Position numbers and translations under genes: made by a program | The notes under the pieces: model-generated | Told to the model about the DNA's origin: nothing | What the model saw: only the letters and a program-made list of their open reading frames with translations | Databases searched by the model: none | Part shown: positions 17,347-25,519 of the stretch, piece by piece | How positions within the stretch are numbered: the stretch's first letter is position 1 | Layout: each line of letters starts with the position of its first letter | Assembly: GCF_025947285.1 (NCBI RefSeq) | Contig: NZ_CP110008.1 | Coordinates: 2,681,001 to 2,745,000, forward strand | Length of the DNA: 64,000 bases | Direction: 5' to 3' | From: Flavobacterium sp. N2820 | Lineage (GTDB): Bacteria > Bacteroidota > Bacteroidia > Flavobacteriales > Flavobacteriaceae

Positions 17347-18714
17347 TTATTCTTTCGTGAAATTAAACTTCATTCCGCCCTGATTTAATACAAAGGAGTT
17401 GTCTTCAAATACCATTTCAATTCCGGCTGCTGCAAAAACAAACGTCTTTTCTTCTCTAAAGGTTAGCGGAAACGCACTTTGTCCTGTGGCTTGAGCAAAT
17501 AATTCGCCATTTTTTTCAGAAATTGTAATTTTAATTGGTAAGTCTTTTGAAATGTAAGTTCCAGTGAATTTTGCCAATTCAGTCGCATCCATTTTCATAA
17601 ATTGTGGAAACGGGAAAGGCATTTTGTAATAAATGCTTAATATGCCTATAGTAATGTCATTTTGAATATAATTATCGCCATTTGTTATTAATGAAAAACT
17701 CAATTTTTCAGCAGGATAATAACCTAACATTGAATTAAAATTCTCGATTCTTCCACCATGACCATAAAATCTTCGTTCTCCAAAAGGAAATTGAATTAAC
17801 GCTTTTCCATACCCTTCTTTGATTTCTTTCATTTGGTCTAAAGAAGTTTGTTTTATTAATTTTCCATTGAAAAGCGCATAAATAAATTTAGTTAAATCTG
17901 CTGTTGTAGAAGTAATTCCGCCAGAAGAAAAAGGAATAGAATTGTGATTTTCTAACGATTTTACCCAATTTGTTCCATTAAAATAATAGGAATAACTTTC
18001 TTTATTTGCAGTGTTTGTAGCTTCTTCTTTATAATATGTTGTTGGAATAAAAACGTTGTTCAGTACCGCTCCTTTGTCAGTCATTTCGGTTTTGTTTTCA
18101 AATGTTCCTAATTCAGCCTTTTTTACGATGCGAATTTGTAAATTTTCCGCGTATGATTTTTTAGTCAACTTTTCAATTATGCAACCTAGAATGAAATAAT
18201 TTGAATTGCTATATTCGTATTTACTTCCGGGTTCAAAAACAGGTTCGTAAGCTGTGATTACATTTAAAATAGCTTCTTTTGAGTGTTTTTTGTCTATTAC
18301 TTTATGAAAAGTAGTATCTTGATTAACAAAATCTACAATACCCGTTCTGTGGTGTAATAAATCATAAATTGATATTTTTTCCGCATTAGCCATCTTCGGA
18401 TAAAAACGAGCTAATTTAGTTTGTAGCCCTATTTTTTTTTCTTCAATCAATTGCATGATCATTACGGCGGTGAACGTTTTGGATATCGAACCTATTTTAT
18501 AACGTGTTAATCGATCGGCTTTGATCTCTTTTTCTACATCAGTAAGACCATATGCTTTATTGAAAACTACATTTTCACCTTCACGAATGGTTAACGAACC
18601 CATGAATTTATTGTTTTCGTACAAATAGTTTAGCAAACTATCAATTTTAGTGAATTTATCTTGAGCAAAAGTGAAACTCGAAAAAGCAAATACAAAAAGG
18701 ACTAATTTTTTCAT
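17347..18714 (-). CDS. Secreted serine hydrolase, beta-lactamase/PBP4-like family
   Basis: I start the protein at the ATG at 18714 (455 residues). The longer frame starts at 18810, inside sdpI, and only this start gives a signal peptide (MKKLVLFVFAFSSFTFAQ). The penicillin-binding/class C beta-lactamase fold is shown by S76-I-S-K79 (SxxK), a YSNSNY motif (YxN) and GHGG in the third-motif position. A C-terminal extension of about 100 residues follows the catalytic domain. Such proteins act in the periplasm as esterases, D-amino-acid peptidases or amidases; resistance to beta-lactams should not be assumed. It lies 43 bases after sdpI in the same operon. Confidence 0.88.
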   Translation of the reverse strand: MKKLVLFVFAFSSFTFAQDKFTKIDSLLNYLYENNKFMGSLTIREGENVVFNKAYGLTDVEKEIKADRLTRYKIGSISKTFTAVMIMQLIEEKKIGLQTKLARFYPKMANAEKISIYDLLHHRTGIVDFVNQDTTFHKVIDKKHSKEAILNVITAYEPVFEPGSKYEYSNSNYFILGCIIEKLTKKSYAENLQIRIVKKAELGTFENKTEMTDKGAVLNNVFIPTTYYKEEATNTANKESYSYYFNGTNWVKSLENHNSIPFSSGGITSTTADLTKFIYALFNGKLIKQTSLDQMKEIKEGYGKALIQFPFGERRFYGHGGRIENFNSMLGYYPAEKLSFSLITNGDNYIQNDITIGILSIYYKMPFPFPQFMKMDATELAKFTGTYISKDLPIKITISEKNGELFAQATGQSAFPLTFREEKTFVFAAAGIEMVFEDNSFVLNQGGMKFNFTKE

Positions 18715-18757
18715 AATATTTTCTGTTTTCCTAATTAGTAGTTTAGATTTTATTTTG

Positions 18758-19399
18758 TTACTGATTTTTGATTTTTTTGAATTCCAAATACGAATATACA
18801 ATGGGAACAATACTAATAACGGCAGTAATTCCTAAAAAATTATATAATTGCATTTCGTTTGGTAACAAAAATGTCAACGCCATTAAAAGCCCACCAACGA
18901 ACCATAATTTTCCGCCCATTATATGTGTTTTTTTCCATACTTCTTCATTTTCTAATGTCCAAGGTGTTTTGATGCCAATAAAATAATTTGGTTTTATAGT
19001 TTTGAAATAATTACCTAAGAATGCAAAAAGCAAGCCAATAATTGCAAACACAAATCCTGGATTACTGCTTTTTTGTTGCACACTGTACAAAATAAAAACC
19101 GCTAATCCCGACATGAATAAGGTTAGAATCATTCGCAGGTTATTTAGTTTGTTGCCCATATTTTGTAATTTTTGCTTTGGATCAACATAAGGAATAATTA
19201 GAAAAACAAAATAGGTTATTCCAACCAACATACATAAGACGGCAACTAGCTCTTTTTTATCGCCATAACGATCAATTTCTCCAGCGCCATTCCAATGCAT
19301 AGGTACTTTTTCTGGTAAACGATTCCAAATGTAAATTAGATAAACAAAAGGAATTAAAGCAATTGCTAAAAACGGAATTTCTTTTTTAAACTTCTCCAT
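18758..19399 (-). CDS. SdpI/YhfL-family membrane protein
   Basis: The protein has 213 residues with about six membrane segments. The N-terminal domain resembles DUF1648 (RLPEKVPMHWNGAGEIDRYGDK). The C-terminal half has the SdpI signature with NYFIGIKTPWTLENEEVWKKTHIMGGKLW. In Bacillus subtilis SdpI gives immunity to the SdpC toxin and recruits the SdpR repressor to the membrane. A gene for an ArsR-type repressor lies 3 bases upstream here, so the same regulator/membrane-protein pair is present. No toxin gene is seen, so an immunity role is not shown; it may sense membrane stress. Confidence 0.9.
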   Translation of the reverse strand: MEKFKKEIPFLAIALIPFVYLIYIWNRLPEKVPMHWNGAGEIDRYGDKKELVAVLCMLVGITYFVFLIIPYVDPKQKLQNMGNKLNNLRMILTLFMSGLAVFILYSVQQKSSNPGFVFAIIGLLFAFLGNYFKTIKPNYFIGIKTPWTLENEEVWKKTHIMGGKLWFVGGLLMALTFLLPNEMQLYNFLGITAVISIVPIVYSYLEFKKIKNQ

Positions 19400-19402
19400 A
19401 CT

Positions 19403-19657
19403 TTATTTTTTTAGTGTAATAATCCATTTTAAAATATCATCAACAATGGTAGTGTTTAATGAATAGACTACAAATTGTCCTTTTTTTTCGCTAGTAACTA
19501 AATCGGCACGTTTTAAAATATCCAAATGATGCGAAATACTAGGTTTTGAAATATGAAATTGGTCCGCAATATCGCCAGCTGTCATTTCCTGTTTACGCAG
19601 CAATTCCAGAATATCTCTTCTGGTTTCGTCGTTTAAGGCTTTGAAAATTGCGTTCAT
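19403..19657 (-). CDS. ArsR/SdpR-family autorepressor
   Basis: The protein has 84 residues, a compact winged helix. It starts MNAIFKALNDETRRDILELLRKQEMTAGDIADQF, then SKPSISHHLDILKRADLV, then GQFVVYSLN, the typical SdpR-like layout. It has no cysteine cluster for metal sensing (no ELCVCDL-type motif), so control by SdpI or another membrane protein is more likely than by a metal. A perfect inverted repeat lies over its promoter at 19668-19691, the probable operator. It is the first gene of a three-gene operon with the SdpI-like protein and the serine hydrolase. Confidence 0.93.
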   Translation of the reverse strand: MNAIFKALNDETRRDILELLRKQEMTAGDIADQFHISKPSISHHLDILKRADLVTSEKKGQFVVYSLNTTIVDDILKWIITLKK

Positions 19658-19667
19658 ATTAATTTAT

Positions 19668-19691
19668 ATATTTAGACAAATATCTAAATAT
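19668..19691 (-). promoter_or_regulatory. Inverted-repeat operator over the sdpR promoter
   Basis: ATATTTAGA (19668-19676) and TCTAAATAT (19683-19691) form a perfect 9-bp inverted repeat with a 6-base spacer. On the minus strand it covers GATATTTG (19684-19677), one mismatch from the -7 consensus TAnnTTTG. It begins 11 bases before the sdpR start codon. Binding here would block its own transcription. Confidence 0.75.
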
Positions 19692-19726
19692 TATTTGAAA
19701 TGGCAAAAGGATTGAGAATAAATAAA

Positions 19727-20143
19727 TTATAAATAGATTGCTATACTAATAATAACAAGTAATAAAAATATCCAATTGATTAGCATATCAAAGCGATATT
19801 TTGGGAGTTTATGTTCAGGATATTTGACATTCCATTTTTTTGAAATAGCAAATTCAGTTAACATTTTTGGTGTAATTGGAATTTCTTTAACTCTATTGTG
19901 TGGATTTTTAAAAAACAAACTTCCAAGATTGAATGTTAAACTTCCTTCTTCTTGATAATGAAAATACCATAGAAAATTGTTCATATCGACATTATATTTT
20001 TCAGCGTATTTAGAAAGTAATTCTTCGCAATCATCACCATCAATTTTCAATAAAGTAAAAATATCAGAATTCGACTGAAGATTGGATTTCCAATATTCTG
20101 TTTCAATGAAATCAATTATTTCTTTTTCTAATATTTTATCCAT
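19727..20143 (-). CDS. DUF1493-like protein with C-terminal membrane anchor
   Basis: The protein has 138 residues. The N-terminal part resembles DUF1493 (acyl-carrier-protein-like; for example the DDCEELLSKYAEKYNVDMNNF stretch). A hydrophobic segment (about 118-137, INWIFLLLVIISIAIYL) ends the protein, suggesting a tail anchor in the inner membrane. There is no SGxxS-type phosphopantetheine serine in the usual place, so an acyl-carrier role is not supported. It lies between polA and the sdpR operon on the same strand. Its function is unknown. Confidence 0.75.
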   Translation of the reverse strand: MDKILEKEIIDFIETEYWKSNLQSNSDIFTLLKIDGDDCEELLSKYAEKYNVDMNNFLWYFHYQEEGSLTFNLGSLFFKNPHNRVKEIPITPKMLTEFAISKKWNVKYPEHKLPKYRFDMLINWIFLLLVIISIAIYL

Positions 20144-20229
20144 AAAACATCACATTTTGTGATTTCTCCTTCGTCGAAATGACAAAACCTAATCCAACTG
20201 CCAACTGTAACTAACCACTGACCACTTTC
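20144..20229. other. Intergenic region between polA and the DUF1493-like gene
   Basis: It contains AACT/CCACTGACCACT-type short imperfect direct repeats (about 20195-20228) of the kind seen elsewhere between genes here. There is also a small ATCACATTTTGTGAT hairpin (about 20148-20164). I see no gene. Confidence 0.5.
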
Positions 20230-23082
20230 CTAATGCGCTTCCAGCCAGTTCTTACCCAATCCAATTTCCACATCTAACGGAACTGCTATTTTGAAAGCGT
20301 TTTCCATTTCGTGTTTGATCATTGGTTGAATTTTTTCTAATTCGGAGTTGTGCACGTCAAATACCAATTCGTCATGTACTTGTAATAGCATTTTTGATTT
20401 CCAATGTTCAGCCGTTAGTTTTTTATGAATGTTGATCATAGCAATTTTAATGATATCTGCAGCCGAACCTTGTATTGGCGCATTCACTGCATTTCGTTCC
20501 GCACCACCACGAACAATCGCATTGGCTGAATTGATGTCTTTTAAATAACGTCTTCTTCCTGAAATGGTTTCGACATAACCGTTTTCTCTGGCAAAATCTA
20601 CTTGCGAAGTCATAAACGATTTTAATTTTGGATACGTTTGATAATACGCTTCAATCAATTCCGCGCTTTCTTTTCGAGATAAGTTGGTTTGGTTGCTCAA
20701 TCCAAAAGCCGAAACCCCATAAATAATTCCGAAGTTTACGGTTTTGGCGTGACTTCTTTGCTCTTTTGTTACTTCGTCTAAAGACACATTGAATACCTTT
20801 GCAGCTGTACTTTTGTGAATATCTTCGTGATTTTGAAACGCTTTAATCATGTTTTCTTCACCACACAAAGCCGCAATAATACGCAATTCAATTTGAGAAT
20901 AATCGGCAGAAAGTAGCGTGTAATTTTCATCGCGTGCAATGAATGCTTTTCTAATTTGTCTTCCTCTTTCGGTACGAATTGGAATATTTTGTAAATTTGG
21001 ATTATTCGAACTCAAACGACCTGTAGCAGCAACCGTTTGCATATAATCGGTATGAACTCTCCCCGTTTTTTTGTCAACTTGATTTGGTAAAGCATCAATA
21101 TATGTACTTTGTAATTTCACCATTTGACGCCATTCTAAAATATCGCGCACAATTTGATGTTCGTTAGCTAAATAACTCAACACTTCTTCACCTGTAGCGT
21201 ATTGACCCGTTTTGGTTTTCTTTTGTTTTGCACCACCAATTTTTAGTTTGTCGAATAAAATATCGCCCAATTGTTTCGGAGATGCCAAATTGAATTTCTC
21301 ACCAGCGGTTTCATAAATTTGTTGTTCAAACGCATCGATTTCTTTTTGCATGTCTACCGACATACTTTTTAGAAACTCAACATCTAAGCGAATGCCTTCT
21401 TTTTCCATATCAGCTAAAACAGGAACCAACGGAATTTCGATTTCGTCAAACAATTTTTTCGTGCCTACCTTTTCTAAAATCGGTTGGAAATGTTCTTTTA
21501 ATTGGAAGGTAATATCGGCATCTTCAGTCGCATATTCTTTTATATCTTCCAAAGGAACATCGCGCATTGACAATTGATTTTTTCCTTTTTTACCAATTAA
21601 AGATTCAATTGATTTTGGCGCATATTTTAAATACGTTTCCGACAACACATCCATATTATGACGCATATCAGGATTAATCAGATAATGCGCAATCATGGTG
21701 TCGAATAATTTTCCTTTGACTTGCATGTTGTAATTCGAAAGAATTTTCAAGTCGTATTTCATGTTCTGACCGATTTTTTCGATGGTTTCATTCTCGAAAA
21801 ACGGTCTAAATTTTTCAATTAGAATTTGAGCTTCTTCCTGATTTTCTGGAAACGGAACATAAAATCCTTTTCCTTTTTCGAAAGAAAATGACATTCCTAC
21901 TAATTCTGCATTTAAAGCATCAATTCCAGTAGTTTCAGTATCAAAACAAACCGAAGTTTGATTTAATAAATTCTGTAATAATAATTTTACAGGCAAATCA
22001 CCTTGAATAATTTGGTAAAAATGCGTTGTATTTTCTAACGTTGCATAATACGAATGATTCGCTGTTGGTTCGTCCGATTCGTCACTAAAACCGAACAAAT
22101 CAAATTGGTCTTCGTTTGATTTTTTAGCTGGCGCTTTTTTAATGGGTTGTGGAATTTCAGAAATATTTCCGTTGGCATCAATTTCGTCGTATTCTTTCCC
22201 AGAACCAAATAATTTATCAAACTGCGCTTTCATTTGACGGAATTCTAATTCTTGAAACAAAGCATCAGTTTTTTCCACATCGGGTTTTGATAATTCGTAA
22301 TCCTCGGCATCAAATGTCACGGGACAATCGAGTAGGATAGTGGCTAGTTTTTTGGATAAAAGGCCTAATTCTTTATTGGCTTCAATTTTTTCTTTCATCG
22401 CACCTTTTAGCTGATGCGTATTGGCTAATAAATTTTCTAAAGTACCGTATTCTGCTAAGAATTTTTTAGCTGTTTTTTCACCCACACCCGGTAATCCAGG
22501 AATATTATCGGCAGAATCACCCATCATTCCTAAAAAATCAATTACTTGATCAGGACGTTCGATTTCAAATTTTGCTAAGACTTCAGGAATTCCCCAAATC
22601 TCAATATCGTTCCCCATTCGGGCGGGTTTATACATAAAAATATTTTCCGAAACCAATTGTGCAAAATCCTTATCAGGTGTTACCATAAACACTTGAAAGC
22701 CTTCTTTTTCGGCTTGTTTGGCTAATGTTCCAATTAAATCATCGGCTTCAAAACCTGCTTTTTCAATAATTGGAATATGCATGGCGCGTAATAATTCTTG
22801 AATGTACGGAACCGCAATTTTAATCGCTTCTGGCGTTTCGTCACGGTGCGCTTTGTATTCTTGGTACATTTCAAAACGATAATCGCTTCCGCCTTTATCA
22901 AAAGCTACCGCTAAATGATCTGGTTTTTCGCGTTTAATGACATCCATTAAAGAATTCATGAATCCCATAATAGCGGAAGTATCCATTCCTTTAGAATTGA
23001 TACGAGGATTTTTTATAAAAGCATAATACCCACGAAAAATAAGCGCGTAGGCATCAAGAAGGAAAAGACGTTTTTGTGACAT
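20230..23082 (-). CDS. polA: DNA polymerase I with intact proofreading domain
   Basis: The protein has 950 residues in three domains. The 5'-3' exonuclease (about 1-295) has FEADDLIGTLA and GDSADNIPGLPGVGEKTA. The 3'-5' exonuclease (about 345-545) retains DTETTG, GQNMKYDLK and YATEDAD, so proofreading residues are present. The polymerase (about 560-950) has motif A LLSADYSQIELR, motif B KTVNFGIIYG and motif C LLQVHDELV. It removes RNA primers and fills gaps in replication and repair in the cytoplasm. The ATG lies about 120 bases from the divergent metallophosphoesterase start. A small gap containing repeats separates it from the downstream gene. Confidence 0.98.
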   Translation of the reverse strand: MSQKRLFLLDAYALIFRGYYAFIKNPRINSKGMDTSAIMGFMNSLMDVIKREKPDHLAVAFDKGGSDYRFEMYQEYKAHRDETPEAIKIAVPYIQELLRAMHIPIIEKAGFEADDLIGTLAKQAEKEGFQVFMVTPDKDFAQLVSENIFMYKPARMGNDIEIWGIPEVLAKFEIERPDQVIDFLGMMGDSADNIPGLPGVGEKTAKKFLAEYGTLENLLANTHQLKGAMKEKIEANKELGLLSKKLATILLDCPVTFDAEDYELSKPDVEKTDALFQELEFRQMKAQFDKLFGSGKEYDEIDANGNISEIPQPIKKAPAKKSNEDQFDLFGFSDESDEPTANHSYYATLENTTHFYQIIQGDLPVKLLLQNLLNQTSVCFDTETTGIDALNAELVGMSFSFEKGKGFYVPFPENQEEAQILIEKFRPFFENETIEKIGQNMKYDLKILSNYNMQVKGKLFDTMIAHYLINPDMRHNMDVLSETYLKYAPKSIESLIGKKGKNQLSMRDVPLEDIKEYATEDADITFQLKEHFQPILEKVGTKKLFDEIEIPLVPVLADMEKEGIRLDVEFLKSMSVDMQKEIDAFEQQIYETAGEKFNLASPKQLGDILFDKLKIGGAKQKKTKTGQYATGEEVLSYLANEHQIVRDILEWRQMVKLQSTYIDALPNQVDKKTGRVHTDYMQTVAATGRLSSNNPNLQNIPIRTERGRQIRKAFIARDENYTLLSADYSQIELRIIAALCGEENMIKAFQNHEDIHKSTAAKVFNVSLDEVTKEQRSHAKTVNFGIIYGVSAFGLSNQTNLSRKESAELIEAYYQTYPKLKSFMTSQVDFARENGYVETISGRRRYLKDINSANAIVRGGAERNAVNAPIQGSAADIIKIAMINIHKKLTAEHWKSKMLLQVHDELVFDVHNSELEKIQPMIKHEMENAFKIAVPLDVEIGLGKNWLEAH

Positions 23083-23205
23083 TGTTCTGAAATTTCATTT
23101 AAAATGTAAAAGTACAATTCTTTGCTTAAAAAAACTTTGTTAAAATTCATTTAATGCAGCATCAATTTGTCTAACTTGTTCCTTACTTTGCAAAAAAAAG
23201 AGCTA

Positions 23206-24435
23206 ATGATTCGTTGGATTGTTTTTTTAGTATTTGTTATCATTCTGGAAATCTATGCTTTTCAGGCGTTTAAGACTTTGATTAAATCGAAGTGGTTTTT
23301 TGTATTTTATTATGTAACATCAGCAATTGCTTTATTTTATATCGTTTATCAATTGTATCATTTTGATAGAAGTGTAGGGCAAACACCAAAGACAATGTTG
23401 ACTTTTGGTTTATTGTTATTGCTTTATGTTCCAAAATTATTATTAACTGTTATATTGTTTGGAGAAGATATTGTTCGTTTTTTTTCTGGATTATTTGGTG
23501 TGATAACAAAAAGCGGTTCCGAAAGTTTTTTACCAGAAAGAAGACGTTTTGTAAGCCAAATTGCACTTGGAGTTGCAGCGATTCCATTTGCCTCATTTTT
23601 ATACGGAATTACCGTTGGAAAATATAATTTCAAAGTAATTAAACAAACCTTATTTTTTCCTGATTTGCCAGATGCTTTTGATGGAACGACTATAACGCAT
23701 ATTTCAGATATTCATAGTGGAAGTTTTGATGATGCCGAGAAAATTCAATATGCGATTGATTTGATTAATGAGCAAAATTCTGATATGGTATTATTTACGG
23801 GTGATATTGTAAATACACATGCAACCGAAATGGATCCATGGATTAATACTTTTAAAGGAATTCATCATCCAAAACTTGGAAAGTTTTCTGTTTTAGGAAA
23901 TCATGATTATGGTGAATATATAGATTGGAAATCACAAGCCGAAAAGAAGTCAAATTTTGAGGGAATAAAAGCGATTCATGATAAAATAGATTTTAAATTG
24001 TTGTTAAATGAACATATTAAAATTAAAAAAGACAATCAAGAAATAGCAATTGTTGGTGTTGAAAACTGGGGCAGAAAATTTGGTGAACGAGGCGATTTAA
24101 ATTTGGCTTCAAAAGGTTTAACGAAAGAAGATTTTAAAATTGTAATGAGTCACGATCCAAGTCATTGGGATGAGAAAATTCAGCACGATGAAAATCAGTA
24201 TCATTTAACGCTTTCGGGACATACGCATGGATTTCAATTTGGAATTGAAATTCCGGGTTGGATAAAATGGAGTCCAGTGCAATATGTTTACAAGCAATGG
24301 GCTGGATTGTATGAAAATGCAGGAAGATATATTTATGTAAATCGTGGATTTGGCTTTCATGCTTATCCTGGAAGAGTAGGTATTATGCCCGAAATTACGG
24401 TTATTGAACTAAAAAAAGGAGAAAAAGTAGCGTAA
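23206..24435 (+). CDS. Membrane metallophosphoesterase
   Basis: The protein has 409 residues from the ATG at 23206. An in-frame TTG at 23167 would add 13 residues before the first hydrophobic segment and is less likely. The N-terminus has several membrane segments (about 3-85). A calcineurin-like phosphoesterase domain follows, with all metal motifs: DIH (ITHISDIHSG), GD (FTGDIVNTH), GNHD (VLGNHDYGEY) and GHTH (LTLSGHTHGF). The linked YaeI/YkuE-type family is often assigned phosphodiesterase activity on lipid headgroups, but the substrate is not determined. It is divergent from polA. Confidence 0.92.
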   Translation: MIRWIVFLVFVIILEIYAFQAFKTLIKSKWFFVFYYVTSAIALFYIVYQLYHFDRSVGQTPKTMLTFGLLLLLYVPKLLLTVILFGEDIVRFFSGLFGVITKSGSESFLPERRRFVSQIALGVAAIPFASFLYGITVGKYNFKVIKQTLFFPDLPDAFDGTTITHISDIHSGSFDDAEKIQYAIDLINEQNSDMVLFTGDIVNTHATEMDPWINTFKGIHHPKLGKFSVLGNHDYGEYIDWKSQAEKKSNFEGIKAIHDKIDFKLLLNEHIKIKKDNQEIAIVGVENWGRKFGERGDLNLASKGLTKEDFKIVMSHDPSHWDEKIQHDENQYHLTLSGHTHGFQFGIEIPGWIKWSPVQYVYKQWAGLYENAGRYIYVNRGFGFHAYPGRVGIMPEITVIELKKGEKVA

Positions 24436-24449
24436 TTCAGTAAAAATGC

Positions 24450-24457
24450 TACATTTG
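24450..24457 (+). promoter_or_regulatory. -7 promoter element of the thioredoxin-like gene
   Basis: TACATTTG matches TAnnTTTG, 53 bases before the ATG. No good -33 is visible. Confidence 0.5.
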
Positions 24458-24510
24458 TATATTATTTTCGTGTGAAAAATTAATTTTTTTGATACTAATA
24501 AATTCAATTT

Positions 24511-24807
24511 ATGTCAAAATTTGGAGAACTTATCGATGCTCAAGTACCTGTGCTAATCGATTTTTTTACAGAGTGGAATGAACCTTCAATGGCTATGAAT
24601 GAGGTAATTCGTCATGTAGCAGCTGCTTTAGGTGATAAAGCACGTGTAATTAAAATTGATGTGGATAAAAATCAGGAATTAGCTGACGCGCTTCGTATCA
24701 AAGGTTTACCTACTTTAATGATTTATAAAGAAGGTCAAATGGTATGGAGACAAAGCGGCGAACTTGATGCCAATACATTGATTTCTTTAGTGCAAGAACA
24801 AGCCTAA
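24511..24807 (+). CDS. Thioredoxin-fold protein lacking the CxxC active site
   Basis: The protein has 98 residues and the thioredoxin layout: VPVLIDFFTEW, then a helix, VIKIDVDKNQELADAL, the cis-proline loop IKGLPTLMIYKEG and GELDANTLISLV. The active site that should read WCGPC reads W22-N-E-P-S26, so both catalytic cysteines are absent and the fold cannot catalyse dithiol exchange. There is no signal peptide, so it is cytoplasmic. It may act as a binding or assembly protein. Its stop codon overlaps that of the convergent deacetylase by 4 bases. Confidence 0.88.
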   Translation: MSKFGELIDAQVPVLIDFFTEWNEPSMAMNEVIRHVAAALGDKARVIKIDVDKNQELADALRIKGLPTLMIYKEGQMVWRQSGELDANTLISLVQEQA

Positions 24808-25442
24808 GAAATTACATCAAAAACAAACCCCTTATTTTTTAAAATTTGTATTGCTTTTGGCAGTGCATATTTCAGATTTTTTTCTGCTTTTTTGCTATCG
24901 TGAAATACGATAATGCTTCCTTGTTCTGTATTTGAGATTACATTTTTTAGACATTTTTCGGGAATTATGTTTGGGTCAAAGTCATAGCTCAATACATCCC
25001 ACATTATTATTTTGTATCCTAAATTTCGAATTGCTTTCGTTTGGCTTGGCTTAATTTTCCCGTAAGGAGGACGGAATAAAAACGAATGTTCAGAGTTCAG
25101 TTTTAAGCATTCAGTTTCGCACAGCTTGAAATTATCGATGTAATGGTTAGTCTTGGTTTTCCAACCGTTTAAATGATTGAAAGTGTGATTTCCTGTTTGA
25201 TGGCCTTCAGCAAGTATTCTTTTATAAACTTCAGGATGTTTTTTGATGTTGTCTCCAATGCAAAAAAATGTAGCTTTGATTTCTTCTGATTTTAAAATAT
25301 CTAAAACCCATTCGGTTATTTCAGGGATTGGGCCATCATCAAAGGTCAAAAAGATTTTTTTATCTGAATTTGGAATATCCCAAACCAGATTATTAAATAC
25401 TTTTTTTATCAAACTATTTGTTTTTACCCAATTGAAGTTCAT
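24804..25442 (-). CDS. Polysaccharide deacetylase (NodB homology, CE4)
   Basis: The protein has 212 residues. The NodB motifs are in order: TFDDGP (motif 1, catalytic Asp and metal Asp), HTFNHLNG (motif 2, HxxxH metal ligands), RPPYG (motif 3), then MWDVLSYDFD and IIVFHDS near the C-terminus (last motif, catalytic His). The family removes N- or O-acetyl groups from peptidoglycan, chitin-like or other polysaccharides. No clear signal peptide or membrane anchor is present at the start chosen, so its location is uncertain. It is a single gene, 77 bases downstream of the DUF2723 gene and separated from it by a terminator. Confidence 0.92.
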   Translation of the reverse strand: MNFNWVKTNSLIKKVFNNLVWDIPNSDKKIFLTFDDGPIPEITEWVLDILKSEEIKATFFCIGDNIKKHPEVYKRILAEGHQTGNHTFNHLNGWKTKTNHYIDNFKLCETECLKLNSEHSFLFRPPYGKIKPSQTKAIRNLGYKIIMWDVLSYDFDPNIIPEKCLKNVISNTEQGSIIVFHDSKKAEKNLKYALPKAIQILKNKGFVFDVIS

Positions 25443-25462
25443 TTTGTAAAATTAGCATAAAA

Positions 25463-25502
25463 AAAATGTTCCAAACGAAATTTCTTTCATTTGGAACATT
25501 TT
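25463..25502 (-). terminator. Strong intrinsic terminator after the DUF2723 gene
   Basis: AAAATGTTCCAAA (25463-25475) pairs with TTTGGAACATTTT (25490-25502) over 13 bp, with a 14-base loop. On the minus strand a T-run continues past the stem. Confidence 0.9.
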
Positions 25503-25519
25503 ATGTTTTTTGAAATTAG

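Noticed and set aside
17347..18714. Beta-lactam resistance gene
   Set aside because: The protein has the serine beta-lactamase fold, but the third motif and long C-terminal extension fit esterase/peptidase relatives better, and the context is regulatory rather than a resistance cassette.
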